A stretch of 64,000 bases of DNA from Coniochaeta sp. PMI_546 (lineage: Eukaryota > Ascomycota > Sordariomycetes > Coniochaetales > Coniochaetaceae). Shown here in pieces: positions 45,868 to 56,750 of this stretch. The stretch lies in NCBI GenBank assembly GCA_021432605.1, contig MU271146.1, forward strand, positions 1-64,000. The letters are read 5' to 3'. Position numbers and translations under genes: made by a program. Under the pieces are notes generated by a model. The model saw only the letters and a list, made by a program, of their open reading frames with translations. It ran no database searches and was not told the DNA's origin. Positions within the stretch are counted from its first letter, which is position 1. The number at the start of each line of letters is the position of its first letter.

Positions 45868-46475
45868 TACGGCTGCCTCAAAACGAGGGAGCACACTATT
45901 GAGGAGACTATGCAATATACTGTACTATTTACTGAGCAAATTAGTCTGTGAGGTCACGCAGCATAGCCACCCAAGATATTTAAATTGTTAGAGATTTACT
46001 GGACTTGTCGAATCCGAGCTGCCACAATCCTGCTATGATACGTCTAGCTGTGTCGTCACCAAGTCTAGGCTAAAGCGATCTGCTGAGAACAACGAAGGTC
46101 ATCGATCGGGCTGGCAGTAGTTTGGAGGAGTATGGCTTCTTGGGGGACTAAGCTATGGTTCGAATTCGAGATATATATGATCAACTGAGCTAATGAGTCG
46201 TTAAATGTACAGAGGTCGATAACCATAATCACACGGGCGTCTTATACTGATCTGATCCATACGGTATGCCAGACGTACAGTGATGTCGGAGAGCAGACGT
46301 TGTTTCTAGCTTTCGCCAAGCTGAGCCGGCACCTGGAATGAGCGTCGGGTTAGTGACTGTTCCTTTTGGTGGTCATGTGATTGGTGAAGCTAAATTACGT
46401 AGCCCGAACTTCATCCAGGATTTTTCCATCGCAAAGAAACAACCGTACAAACCCGTGACTCACTCCATTCTGGGT
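45868..46475. promoter_or_regulatory. Divergent promoter region of the HET gene and HisRS gene
   Basis: A 608-bp region between two divergent starts. Possible TATA-like tracts are present (ATATATAT near 46172). An in-frame ATG at 46338 could lengthen the HisRS product by 46 residues. The boundary between accessory and core-like gene content falls here. Confidence 0.5.
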
Positions 46476-48211
46476 ATGCGGAGGACCCTAAACTTTCGCT
46501 GCCCGACGCTCTTCTTCACGTCACAGCCCTGTCTTGTCCGGACAGCATACACCGTCACGAAGCCAACTGCGATCCTTGCGCGGAGCAAACTGCGACGCCT
46601 CAGTTCCACAGCACAGACGAGGGGCATTATGGAGAACGGCCAGACCAACCCGCCCACTGCGGTGAAGGCGGACAAGCCCAAGAAAGAGAAGGAGAGTAAA
46701 GGCAATAATAACCAGGTCAAGATCCCCAAGGGAACGAGGGATTGGGTCGGTGCCGACATCCAGATCCGCGACAAGATCTTCAAGGTCGCCGGCGACATCT
46801 TCGCCCGTCACGGCGGCACACAGCTTGACACCCCCGTCTTCGAGCTGAAGCACATCCTTGCCGGCAAGTATGGCGAAGACTCGAAACTCATCTACGACCT
46901 GGCCGACCAGGGAGGAGAGATGTGCGCCCTGCGCTACGATCTCACAGTCCCCTTCGCGCGGTGGCTCGGCATGACGAGCACCCAGCAAATCAAGCGCTAC
47001 CACATTGCCAAGGTCTACCGGAGAGATCAGCCGGTATGTCGCGCAAATAATGGCGAACTATGATAGGGGGAAACAACAATGCTAACAGAATGCAGGCAGT
47101 AGCTCGAGGCCGGATGCGGGAATTCTACCAATGCGACTTCGACATCGCCGGCGAGTACGACGCAATGATCCCCGACGCCGAGATCCTCCGGATAATGGTC
47201 GAGGTGTTCGAGGGCGTGGGGCTGGGAAAGGACGTCAGCATCAAGCTCAACCACCGCAAGATCCTCGACGGCATGTTCGCCGTGTGCGGCGTCCCGGCCG
47301 ACAAGACGCGTTCCATCAGCTCGGCCGTCGACAAGCTCGACAAGCTGCCGTGGGAGGAGGTCAAGAAGGAGATGCTGGAGAAGGGCCTGGAGTCCAAGGT
47401 TGCGGACAGGATTGGTGTCTACACACAGCACAGCGGGAGCTTAAAAGAGATCATCTCCTACATCAAGGACAGCGCGGAGATGTGCGCGAATGAGCAGGTT
47501 CAGCAAGGGTTGAACGACATGGACTTGCTGCTCAGTTATTTGGAAGCATTTGAGGTCGCGGACAAGGTCACTTTTGACCTTGCGCTAGCCCGTGGTCTGG
47601 ACTACTACACCGGCCTGATTTACGAGGCTGTTATCGAGCTGCCGGGAGAAAAGTCCACCGAGACACGGATCGGCAGCATCGCCGCCGGCGGCCGGTACGA
47701 CAACCTGGTCGGCATGTACGGCAGACGGAAGATTCCGTGTATCGGTGTGTCGTTCGGCGTGGACCGGATCTTCACCATCCTCAAGCAGCGCCACGAGGAC
47801 CAAAAGATACGCGCGCGGAGTGTAGACGTCTACATCATGGCCTTTGGCGGGAAGAATGGCCTCCTCATAGATCGGATGAAGATTGCCGATGCGTTGTGGA
47901 AAGCTGGCATCAGCGCCGAGTTTTCGGCGAAGGTGAAGCCCAAGCTGCCGCAGCAGTTCAAGGCTGCCGAGACCGCGGGCGTTCCTCTTGCCGTCATTCT
48001 AGGCGAGGATGAGCTAGCGGCCGGGAAGGTCCGCGTCAAGACGTTGGGCCTACCGGACGACCACCCCGAGAAGGAGGGCAGGCTGGTGAAGAAGGAGGAC
48101 ATGGTTGCCGAGGTTCACAGGCTACTGGCGAGCGAGTCGCAGCCCCAGCCACCAGCAGTACCGACGCTGACGAACGAAGTCGGGGAAATCAAGCTGGACG
48201 ACAAGGCTTAG
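46476..48211 (+). CDS. hts1: Histidyl-tRNA synthetase, nested mitochondrial and cytosolic starts
   Basis: Exons 46476-47033 and 47096-48211 join across a 62-bp intron in frame. The class II signatures are clear: IPKGTRDW near motif 1, [23 protein letters not shown] (motif 2), the histidine-specific [11 protein letters not shown] and [11 protein letters not shown], then motif 3 ([10 protein letters not shown]) and the C-terminal anticodon-binding domain. Before the catalytic domain lie two in-frame ATGs. The one at 46476 opens a basic Ser/Thr/Arg-rich segment (MRRTLNFRC..., [13 protein letters not shown]) typical of a mitochondrial presequence. The one at 46629 (MENGQTN) has A at -3 and G at +4, fitting a cytosolic start reached by leaky scanning. 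Yeast HTS1 is known to make both forms from one gene. A further in-frame ATG at 46338 gives a longer leader that looks less like a presequence. The C-terminal 20 residues are an acidic extension. Confidence 0.94.
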
Positions 48212-48733
48212 AGCTGGCCTTTGCTAGACGACATTCTGGCAGCTGGCGTGTGGTATATGCATCATATCAATGTCAAAGCTGGTTGAAATTCGGGCGACGG
48301 GAGTGCATCCTCCGTTTTCTGCTCTAACGGCAGGATTTCCTTGTACATGCCTGGTTTAAGAAAAGCGAGAGGGTACCTCAAAAAGTCCTTAGAGACCACG
48401 CATAGAAATAGAGCTCACGGTTGTGAAGACCATTTGCGTGCCGAGCACATCCAGCATCAAATCCCCAAGTCGTTCCCCGTATTCCGCTCTGAGGATTCAA
48501 TCCGTAAGTGACTGTGCGACTAGGGATACCATGGTGCTTATGTCCAACACGATGCGTAAATGTTGCCTTTTGATTTTGACAATTGTTAGGCTTCAACCTT
48601 GTAGGTCGAATGTATCCACGCCCTCATTCCTCATTTATGGTAATGTTTACACAGTATGCCAGCGTCCATTCAGGAACAACTGCAGAGTCACCGTACACGT
48701 CTACCATCACTGCGCCAACCTTCCACTATCCTG
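48212..48733. other. Convergent 3' spacer
   Basis: A 520-bp spacer between the HisRS gene and the corrected 3' end of the AP-1 mu gene. No gene seen. Confidence 0.45.
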
Positions 48734-50193
48734 TCATACTGCATCCGGCAACCTTACTGCGATATCTCCAGACTGTGTTATATACCGCACCCAGGGAAGC
48801 GAAGGGTATTGTAGCTGTTGAACGGTTAGCATCAAAGATCTGGCCATCACATATGCGCACCGCCGCGACGTACCTTTGGTTCCGTGATCTTCAAGTACCG
48901 CACTTGGATACCGCTCGTGGTGAAGTAAGGAATCTCAAACTTGACCTGGATAGGCCTCTTAGCCCCCTTTCCAGGCGCCAAGGCGCCACCCATGCTACCG
49001 CCAAAACCGCCAGTCATGCCGCCTCCATGCTCGTCGTCACCCCGTACACTGGGCAGACCGAGCTCGGCGCGCATGACAAACTCCTTCTGCCCACCAAACT
49101 GCTTGATCTTCCAGACAATGGCGCTCTGCTCGGGCGCATAGTGCACGCTGCCGATATTCGTCCTGAACCGCGGCGTGTCCGCGTCGTCCGGCACGGGCAC
49201 GATGATCTCGACGTTGTTCGCCGTGCTGCGGCGCTTGAACTGCGCCCGGGCCTTGAGGGTGTACTCGATGCGGCTCCCGCTGTGGCTCTCGACCACGCAC
49301 TCGACCCAGATGAGCGGCTTGACGGCGGTGTTGAGGCGGTACGACATGAGCTCGAACTCGCCGTCGGGCGGGATGAAGGAGATGGTCCGGTCGTTCTCGA
49401 AGCGCGACAGCCGCACGCACTGGTGGAACTTGACGTCCTCCATCTCGATGGCCTTGCCGCGCGTCGTGCGGCCCGTGGTCTCGAACATGACCTTGTCGTT
49501 GAGGCCCAGCCGCAGCTCGGGCATGCCGGAGAGGTAGCACTTCATCTTGACGGCGCCGAGGATCTCGGACCGCAGGACGTTGCCGTTGGCGGCCACGAGG
49601 AGGTTGAGGGACTCGATCACGTCGAGGAAGACTTCGTTCTTGCGGTAGCGGATTCCTTCGGACCGCCATGACACGGCGTTTGTGACGGCGATGGGGGGGC
49701 GGGCTTGGACCTCGAGCTTGTGTGACTCTTGGGTGATGTACTCCTGCAGGATCTTGGACTCGGTCGTTTGTGGGTAGCCAAAGTCCATCATCTCGTCCAG
49801 GAGCTCGTATATTACCACGAAGTTGTCTCTGATGGACTCCTCCTCGAGCGCCTTGAAGTACTCGGTAAACACCTCGACGATCTTGTGGAGGAAGAGGAGG
49901 ATCTCGGCGGCATTGGTGTTACGTTTTGTGAGTGCGAGGAGGTAGAGGTTGTTGTGTCGGATGTAGAGGTAGTTTATGCCTTCGTGCGAGAAGCATGGCG
50001 GTACTGCTGAGGATTCTTCTTCGGCTTCGCTGAGGAGGATGGGGAACTTTTCGACTGCGGACATGGGGATGTCTCCGCGGTAGTTTCTTGCCAGGAGGGT
50101 CTGTCACAGCGATTAGATCTCATCCCGGCTGAAGACGCTCCACAGACAACTAACCTTTCCCTTGAGGTCGAGGAAGAAGACGGCGGACGCCAT
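48734..50193 (-). CDS. apm1: AP-1 complex mu subunit (clathrin adaptor), 448 aa, three exons
   Basis: Exons 50193-50155 (MASAVFFLDLKGK), 50100-48874 and 48814-48734 join across introns of 54 and 59 bp. The N-terminal longin-like domain continues TLLARNYRGDIPMSAVEKFP and INYLYIRHNNLYLLAL; the mu-homology domain starts around residue 155 (SWRSEGIRYRKNEVFLDVIE) and contains EFELMSYRLN. The last exon is easily missed: reading through its intron gives a false end (VRRGGAHM), while splicing GTACGT...CAACAG restores LQYPSLPWVRYITQ, the conserved C-terminus of mu subunits, followed by SGDIAVRLPDAV. A Gly/Met-rich insert (DDEHGGGMTGGFGGSMGG) lies in the C-terminal domain. AP-1 sorts clathrin cargo between trans-Golgi and endosomes and mu binds tyrosine-based signals. 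It is divergent from opi1. Confidence 0.95.
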
Positions 50194-52703
50194 TTTGGCA
50201 GCGTGGCGGAGGTTAGAGAGGGAAGATGAGGGGCAGATGGAGGAGAGGTGGCCCAACGGCCAAGATGATCTGCTGTGTGGACAAGGCTAGAGCATGTATG
50301 TCTGGGCGATATGTTCTGGACGCAAAGCTTCCAACTGTACGACAATGAGAATAAGACCACGGGGGTGAGTACTTCGTTGTTCAGAACCTAATGTTGCGTC
50401 TCACCGCACAGCATCGACACTTTGGAGGTTGATGCCACCAACGCGAATAGAGGGGCACGGACCATCTCCATTGCTCGAGCTCCAAAGCCGAAGATTTAGC
50501 GACAAGCTCCATTCCCAATCCGCTAGTGGGGCATCAAAGAAAATAAAACCACGGTGAAATTTTCAGGTCTGTTTCGCTCTCTTCTTCTTCTCCAACGCTT
50601 CCAATAGACAGTGCAGTCCATCGTTCGCACGACTGGCGACAGCTTTCTGCTGGAGCCGACAGTGCGTCAGTTGATGAAAGCTAGCGATTTCGTGGAGCGG
50701 AGAATGAGGAATTCCTTAGGTACCATAAGAGCTGCCCGAGCTTACACAAAATAGCTTGGTCGGCGTCAGAGGGACCGTACATCTTTCCACGGAGGCACGT
50801 TCGGAGTTGGGTATTAGTGATTGCTGCTGTGAAGTTGACGATGAAAACGCGCTTAACTGCGTGTTTGTCAATGGCGACGACATGGTTCATTGATCCTTCA
50901 CGAAGCATGTGGTGATCTTGGAGTACCTTGAAGCTTTCAGCCCGGCTACACCGCCCGACTTCAGATCTCAAGGGGCTGTTTGCCAAGGAAACCGTGCCTG
51001 ACGGTATTGTTTGCTGCAAATAGCACGTGCATAACGGCATCGATCAGAAGGATTTCACCCGAATCCCGTTTGTCTGAGACAACCTCCCGTCCTTACTGCG
51101 TGTGGTGAACGGTGGTCTTGGTTCATTCCAACCATCGGCTCAATGAGGGGTCACCGTTACCTAACTAAGGTCTATCGCGAGTCACATGTGACTGAGGCAT
51201 GTAAAGGTTCTCAGGGTCCAGTCGTTGACTAGGTTTTCAGAGTGTTGCAGACCCTCAACCTTGTCGTTGCATGCTTCTCGGTCGTGACTGTGCAGAGTGC
51301 CATGAGCATATCAATCAATATAAGGTACACCAAGATATCATCTCTTTCTAGGTACCAGGTAACCTACCTTACACGGCAGTGCTCTGCATTTGTGTCAGCG
51401 ATATCCAAATTTGGTTTGCAAATCGCCCTTGAGGAGAGTTGGGGGAAGGCGCGAAGCTAATAATTGTTGTGGACCCTGAACATCCAGCAAACATGAAGAC
51501 AAAAATGTGTCGGCGAATGGGAGCCGTTGCTCAACCGTCCCGCCGTGCGCATGTGATTCTTAAATGACAGCATTGGCTGCATGACTGACACGTGCTTACG
51601 GTCTAAGACGCCGCCGCCTGGCAAGCATCTTTTGTTGCAGCCCTGCGGGGTCCAAAGCTTGGATTCCCGTCCTTCTGGCTTTTCCCGCCCTGACGGTTCA
51701 CGTGAAGCCGCCCGCCGTTGACGAGGTCGATGGCCATCTCTCCAGTGTCCAACAGGTTGTTGCCGTCATCAGTGTGCTTGTGAAGCCAAAATCTGCCTTG
51801 TTTGTCTCTATCGCACATATTACATTACCTGACTATATAGTGCACTGTTATCTTGGCAGCTGTGCATCGCGGAGTCAGAGCACCGACGAGTCCATCAAAG
51901 TAGTGTACATGCTGCGTTCTCTCGAAGGCCAAAAGCACACGTGAAAATCCGGCACCGTAGCCGAGTCGATGGTCCGTCCCAATTCCAGGAGCCACCCCAA
52001 AGAAAGGACCACAGACCGCTCGCTGTCTGACTGCTCACAGCCATCACAAGCCAAACGGGAAGACAAATCATACCAAAAGCGGCCTTTGCTGTGCTGAAGT
52101 TGCCTCGGACTGTTTTTGGCTCACGGTCTAGGCTCCACCGCACGGGTTCAGCGCTCCGTCAGGTGGTTACTTGGCATTATTGTGCCCCCAACTAGCAGCG
52201 TGGTAGCATCCGGTGCATCTATTCAAAGCCCTGGAGGACGGAGGTATTCCGAGTTTCAGCACACCACTTTCTCCTTCCTGACGAATCACTCCATCACGGC
52301 GTGTCAGCTTCTGGGCAGAATCAGGTCGAACAGCCCACTTCACTCGTGGTTGGCTCTCTCGTAGCAGCCCACCCTGGGCCTACTTCGTCCACCCTTTTAT
52401 CGACGATCCTATCTCTCGTCTTTCTTGCGGAGCCCTTCCGGCCCTTCGTTTGCGACGCCTCTCGCTGGTGCTGGCGAGTCATTACTACAACATACTGGAG
52501 ACCTCAAGTCGTCGACACTGCGGACGGATTGAAAACTCAATAGTCCACAAACCTGCGTCGGCGGTCAATTGGACGTCGGTCGCATCTTTAATCCGAATCA
52601 CTTTTTGTCGTCCTACACACCAACGCACCGAGGACGAGAACGCAGCGACGAGCGCATATCCTCGTATCAATGGGTGTCTGCGCGGCTGCATAGCACCGAG
52701 AAT
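50194..52703. promoter_or_regulatory. 2.5-kb divergent region upstream of apm1 and opi1 with several CAYRTG E-boxes
   Basis: No coding sequence is supported. E-box cores occur at 51183-51190 (CACATGTG, inside the perfect palindrome AGTCACATGTGACT at 51180-51193), 51550-51555 (CATGTG), 51589-51594 (CACGTG), 51699-51704 (inside the palindrome TTCACGTGAA) and 51938-51943 (CACGTGAAAA). Another CATGTG lies near 50908. The TTCACGTGAA and CACGTGAAAA sites resemble the inositol/choline-responsive element through which yeast Ino2-Ino4, the partners of Opi1, act. The length suggests a long leader or a complex promoter for opi1. Confidence 0.4.
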
Positions 52704-54664
52704 ATGGATCAAGAACCAGCGCCCCTCCGACCGCTAGAAGACGTTTCGGCGGCGGCGGCAGCGGCGGCGACAGTGGCTTCAGCCACGCAGCAGGACGGTA
52801 CTATCCGGAACATCGAACACCAACTGCCTCCACCGTTGGAGCCTTCTCCAGATGACAATAGCGGCCTACACTTCGGGCATAAGTCATGCCCGCCTCCGGC
52901 ATATACCCAGCTCCATGACCCGTCATCACTCTCGTTCCCCGAAGCTCCAAAAACGGAGCTGCCTCCAATCCAGTCGCAAGGCGAGGTTACTACGGGCACG
53001 AACCATAGCCTGCCGTCTCTCTCCTCCGTGACGGGTCCTCAACCTCACATATATGGGTCTCCGCGGACGACTGAGCCATCATACTCCCCAGAGCCACTCG
53101 GGACTACACAATGGCCTTCGATGAATCCTCTGACCACATTCTACTCTCCAAGTCATGTCCAGGCTATTAATTCCCCGCAGAGAATGGATGTCGACGTGGG
53201 CAGCAATGGCAGGGCCAGCAGTGTCAGTCTGGACGACCCTGATGTCCGCATGGCGGCTGAAGCGTTGGGAGATTTGCGTGCCGGTACGTCAGACTCCAGT
53301 GAGCGCACAATTAGGACGGTCGATTCGCTGACAATAAACTTGCAGACTTCATATCTTCGCCGCCCAATGGGCATACACCACTCCCTTCATCGTCGTCTCC
53401 TCGCAGCTTCGGTCCTGACAACGGCCCAGAACCTCTCTTCTCCCTTCTTACTACCTCTCACCCATTAATAGCGAACACAATCGATACCGCCAACAAGGCA
53501 TACACGACCTCTAAGAAAACTTATCCTCGCTTCAAGTCGGGAGCCGAATACATCGAGGGCTATCTCAGCCCAGTAGCAAACACAGTCGGCAGCGTCGGAC
53601 GTGCAACAGGCGTTCACGGGGGCATTAGATGGTTTCTTGGCGCAGGTCGAAGGCATGGCTCTTCGTCCTCTGATCTGGAGACGGGGAGTCGCAAGTCTCA
53701 GAAGCGACGCAAGGTCGACAATAAGTCCTCTGAGGAGCAGAGCCTTGACGCCCTGGCCGACAAAGCCGTTGCTGCGCGTTCCATCGCGAACCTCGACCTG
53801 TACGACTTCACCAGGGATAGGCGCAATTCCATAAGCACGGTCGACACCCAAGACACACTGCCAGCATACGACGACACCGGCCGGTCCCCTGCTTACAGCG
53901 ACGCCCCAGAGCCCCAGAATCAGGTCGCCAACCGGCCAAATGCTAGCGCGACGGGGCCTTGGCAGCAACGACTGATCATGTCCACGTCTGGCTTGAGCAT
54001 AGCCATGAGCAAGGAGAGCCTGCGCAGCCTGAAGTACTGCTTGCAGTGGCTGCGGTGGGCCAATGAGCACATCGCCAAGACCATTGCAGCCCTCAAGTCC
54101 ATACTGCAGCAATACGAAGGTTCGGGAAGAGCGGAGGAAGAGGGCCAAAGCCAGGACCAGGAGATGACCAATGGTCCCGAGTCCGCTGCCCCTGAAGATC
54201 GCAGTCAGTTGGCCGCACGCATAACGGAGCTGAAGAGCGATGTAGTCAAGACACTGCGCGACGTCATCGACACCGTGTCCAAGTACGCCGGTGGCGCTCT
54301 GCCGGAGAATGCGCGCGTGCTTGTCCACCGTCACCTCACGAGCTTGCCTCAGCGGTTTCGCATCGCTACCTTGCAAGACGCCTCAGCCAAGAAGGAAGGA
54401 GACGGGGCCGAAGAGCAGGAAGTGCGAGACAGTGCGCAACGCGTCCTCGTCCTTGCCAAGGAGGGTCTGGACATGATGGAGCAGGTCAGCGGTGTCCTAG
54501 ACGGAACGATTCACAGCGCTGAGGAATGGTGCCAACGACTTGGGAAGACGGATGACGGGAAGAAAGACGAGGCAAAGAATGCCGAGAGCAAGGAGAAGTT
54601 GACCCCACCCATCGCAGCTCAGAACGTGCCAGGAGCCTTTCCCAGTCTCCCGGTCGTTCAGTAG
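52704..54664 (+). CDS. opi1: Opi1-family transcriptional regulator (CCG-8-like), 632 aa
   Basis: Exons 52704-53283 and 53346-54664 join across a 62-bp intron (G|AC, Asp codon) in frame. The protein begins MDQEPAPLRPLEDVS with a polyalanine tract and a long Pro/Ser-rich disordered region. The conserved Opi1 region is in the second exon: ISSPPNGHTPLP, SGAEYIEGYLSPVANTVGSVGRATGVHGGIRWFLG, a basic stretch (RKSQKRRKVDNK), then DLYDFTRDRRNSISTVD and the helical C-terminal activator-interaction domain (SLRSLKYCLQWLRWANEHIAKTIAALK ... VVKTLRDVIDTVSKYAG ... LPENARVLVHRHLTSLP). In yeast, Opi1 is held at the ER by phosphatidic acid and represses INO1-type phospholipid genes when released; the Neurospora homologue is clock-controlled gene CCG-8. 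It is convergent with an SDR gene. Confidence 0.93.
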
Positions 54665-55376
54665 AGGGCGATTGAGATGCATTACTGCCGGCATATGGGA
54701 TTCTACACCCGAGACAGCATGTCTACCGGCGCCACAACCCAACGATTCTGGTGACATGGACCCGACTCATGTCTTGACTGTTACAACACTGTTACAGCCT
54801 AATTGAAGGAGACCAGAATCATAAACACAAGTTTGAATACGAAAGTCGAATACGACTAGGGCTGCTCATTATCTCCATCTCTCACGATACCCACAGCACA
54901 ATGAGCGGGATGCCCGACTACACAAGTCCCACAAACCACATATGGACCTACGAGGCCTATAAGCTTCCTTGCGTGTATATACCAGATCGAAAATCTCTGA
55001 CGAACATTCAGCCAGCGTGTGCGGCTTCCACTATTATTCACGACAATCTTATTCCTTTGTTCAACGCGTTGCTTCTTTGTTGGTCGGCACTGTCTTTGTG
55101 TCTTTGGGATGAAACGGAACGGCATCTGGTTGATTGATAGCAGTGGGGTGTCTGGAATCTGGCGGGTGATACAGGTGCCTCAACGGATATACTCTTGACT
55201 GTTTTTCCATGGTTCGGCTACTAGGCGCTTGATAGAGTGCGCGCTGGGTAGACGGAAAATGGGTTCTTACTGCCTTACTGCTCTAATAGCGTCCAGCAAC
55301 AGAGATCATTAGGAACTTTCTGTGACGCATCTGCGTTGATGCCACATGCTTCATATGGGCAACGCTCTATAACCCT
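54665..55376. other. Convergent 3' spacer
   Basis: A 712-bp spacer between opi1 and the SDR gene. Short open frames on both strands lack motifs or splice support. No RNA gene seen. Confidence 0.45.
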
Positions 55377-56304
55377 TCACTTCAATTGGCCTCCTCCATC
55401 TGCAATTATATGATAGTCAGCGACTTGCACGATTATGAATGACATGGGGGGAACAACTTACCAATAACAATTGTCGAGCCATTGGCATAATCCGCCCTCA
55501 CAGCATAGAGATACGCCTCAGCAATATGCTCCGGCGTGGCCACGAAGCCGACGCTCAGATCCTTGGCGCCCTTGTCGAAGATCTCGGCCTGCTTCTCCTT
55601 GCTGTGGCCCAGCTTATCCCACAACTCCGTGATCACGAGACCCGGCACGACGGTGTTGACCCTGATCTTCTTATCCGCCAGCTCGTCGGCCAGCGCCTGC
55701 GTGATGGTGATCAGGCCGCCGTTTAGCGCCGAGCCGAGCGCAGCGCCCTTGCGGGGCCGTAAGGCGGCGCCGCCGGAGGTCAGGGTGAGCGAGCCGCCGG
55801 ACTTGACTATGTCGTGCTTGGCGAGAGCTGTTTTCCCCTGTTAGCCGCGGTTCCTGGATAGTGGGGGAAGAGTTTACCTACCCTTGGCTACAACAATACT
55901 TCCCCAGAACTTGACGCCGAATAGATGCTTGGCCTCATCGAGATCCGCGTCTGCAAAGGGACCGCGGATGATCTTGTCCACGCTAGAGAAAACTAGGTGA
56001 TCTAGCGGAGCGAGCGACAGGAGCAGCTCTGTGATGCCCGCCTCGTCGCGCACGTTGCCTACTCTGCCCTCGACATTGGGGCTGTTGAGGCGCTTGACGG
56101 CCTCCTGCACCCTCTCTTCGGACGAGGAGATGACGACGACGTGGGCTCCTGCTTCCAAGAGGATCTCGGCCGCGCCATATCCAATGCTGTAAGAGCAGGT
56201 TAGCTAATGAGGTATGGCACTGCACCGGCCGGACAATAAACGTACCCTGAGGAACCGCCGATGACGGCTATCTTCTGACCGGCGAGCTTATCGAATCGAC
56301 CCAT
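55377..56304 (-). CDS. Short-chain dehydrogenase/reductase lacking the YxxxK pair, 250 aa
   Basis: Exons 56304-56246, 56186-55882, 55827-55462 and 55399-55377 join across introns of 59, 54 and 62 bp. The last exon is only 23 nt and encodes the second half of IDGGGQLK, the conserved SDR C-terminus. The Rossmann nucleotide motif GGSSGIG (residues 16-22) is itself split by the first intron. VNTVVPGLV matches the segment after the active site. Where classical SDRs have Ser...Tyr-x-x-x-Lys, this protein reads TSGGAALRPRKGAALGSALNG, with no Tyr or Lys in register. It belongs to an atypical branch found in fungi and bacteria that keeps cofactor binding while replacing the catalytic tetrad. Substrate unknown; activity may be altered or lost. 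Confidence 0.88.
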
Positions 56305-56750
56305 GGTGTTTTGTCAGCCTGCGAGTTCAAGTGAGGGGTATGTATATCTCGAGATGCGGAAGGTCAATTAGTTTGGCCATTGTGAAAGGCACAGATGATG
56401 CCCTTTCTACTTATGTGTCGCAAGCCAGACATGGTTACAAATCAATATCTTGTCCCGTCGTTCATGGCGCCAAAATTGCGTGTTTGGCCAGTCCAATGGC
56501 GACCAGCATCGAATCGTGCTCGTCATCTTGCCTGGCATCATTTTGGCAATGCCGACTTCCGGCGCTACAACGGCTTCCTACTCGCGGGAAATTTCACAGA
56601 GAGGGGGGATGGTGCACACATACGCTCAAAGGTCTCAAATGTTTTCATTACTTGTCGCTATGCCCAATGTGCAACTTTTCCTTTACCGTCCCGCCCAAGG
56701 CTGTAAGGTAATGAATGCGCTTCTAAACAAGAAAACAGAAGAAGGTCAAT
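56305..56750. other. Spacer between SDR promoter and sng1-like 3' end
   Basis: This 446 bp contains overlapping open frames in several phases but no recognisable motif. It should hold the SDR promoter and the terminator of the next minus-strand gene. Confidence 0.4.

Noticed and set aside
45868-45915. Sixteen-residue N-terminal extension of the HET protein
   Set aside because: The upstream codon is TTG, not ATG; the first ATG at 45867 has a good context.
46150-46165. GGTTCGAATTC resembling a tRNA B box
   Set aside because: No acceptor stem, A box or cloverleaf around it.
48583-49671. 362-codon plus-strand open frame
   Set aside because: It is antisense to the AP-1 mu gene; His/Asp/Arg-rich composition is the usual shadow of a G+C-rich coding strand.
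53465-54376. 303-codon minus-strand open frame
   Set aside because: Antisense to opi1, whose plus-strand frame carries the conserved domain.
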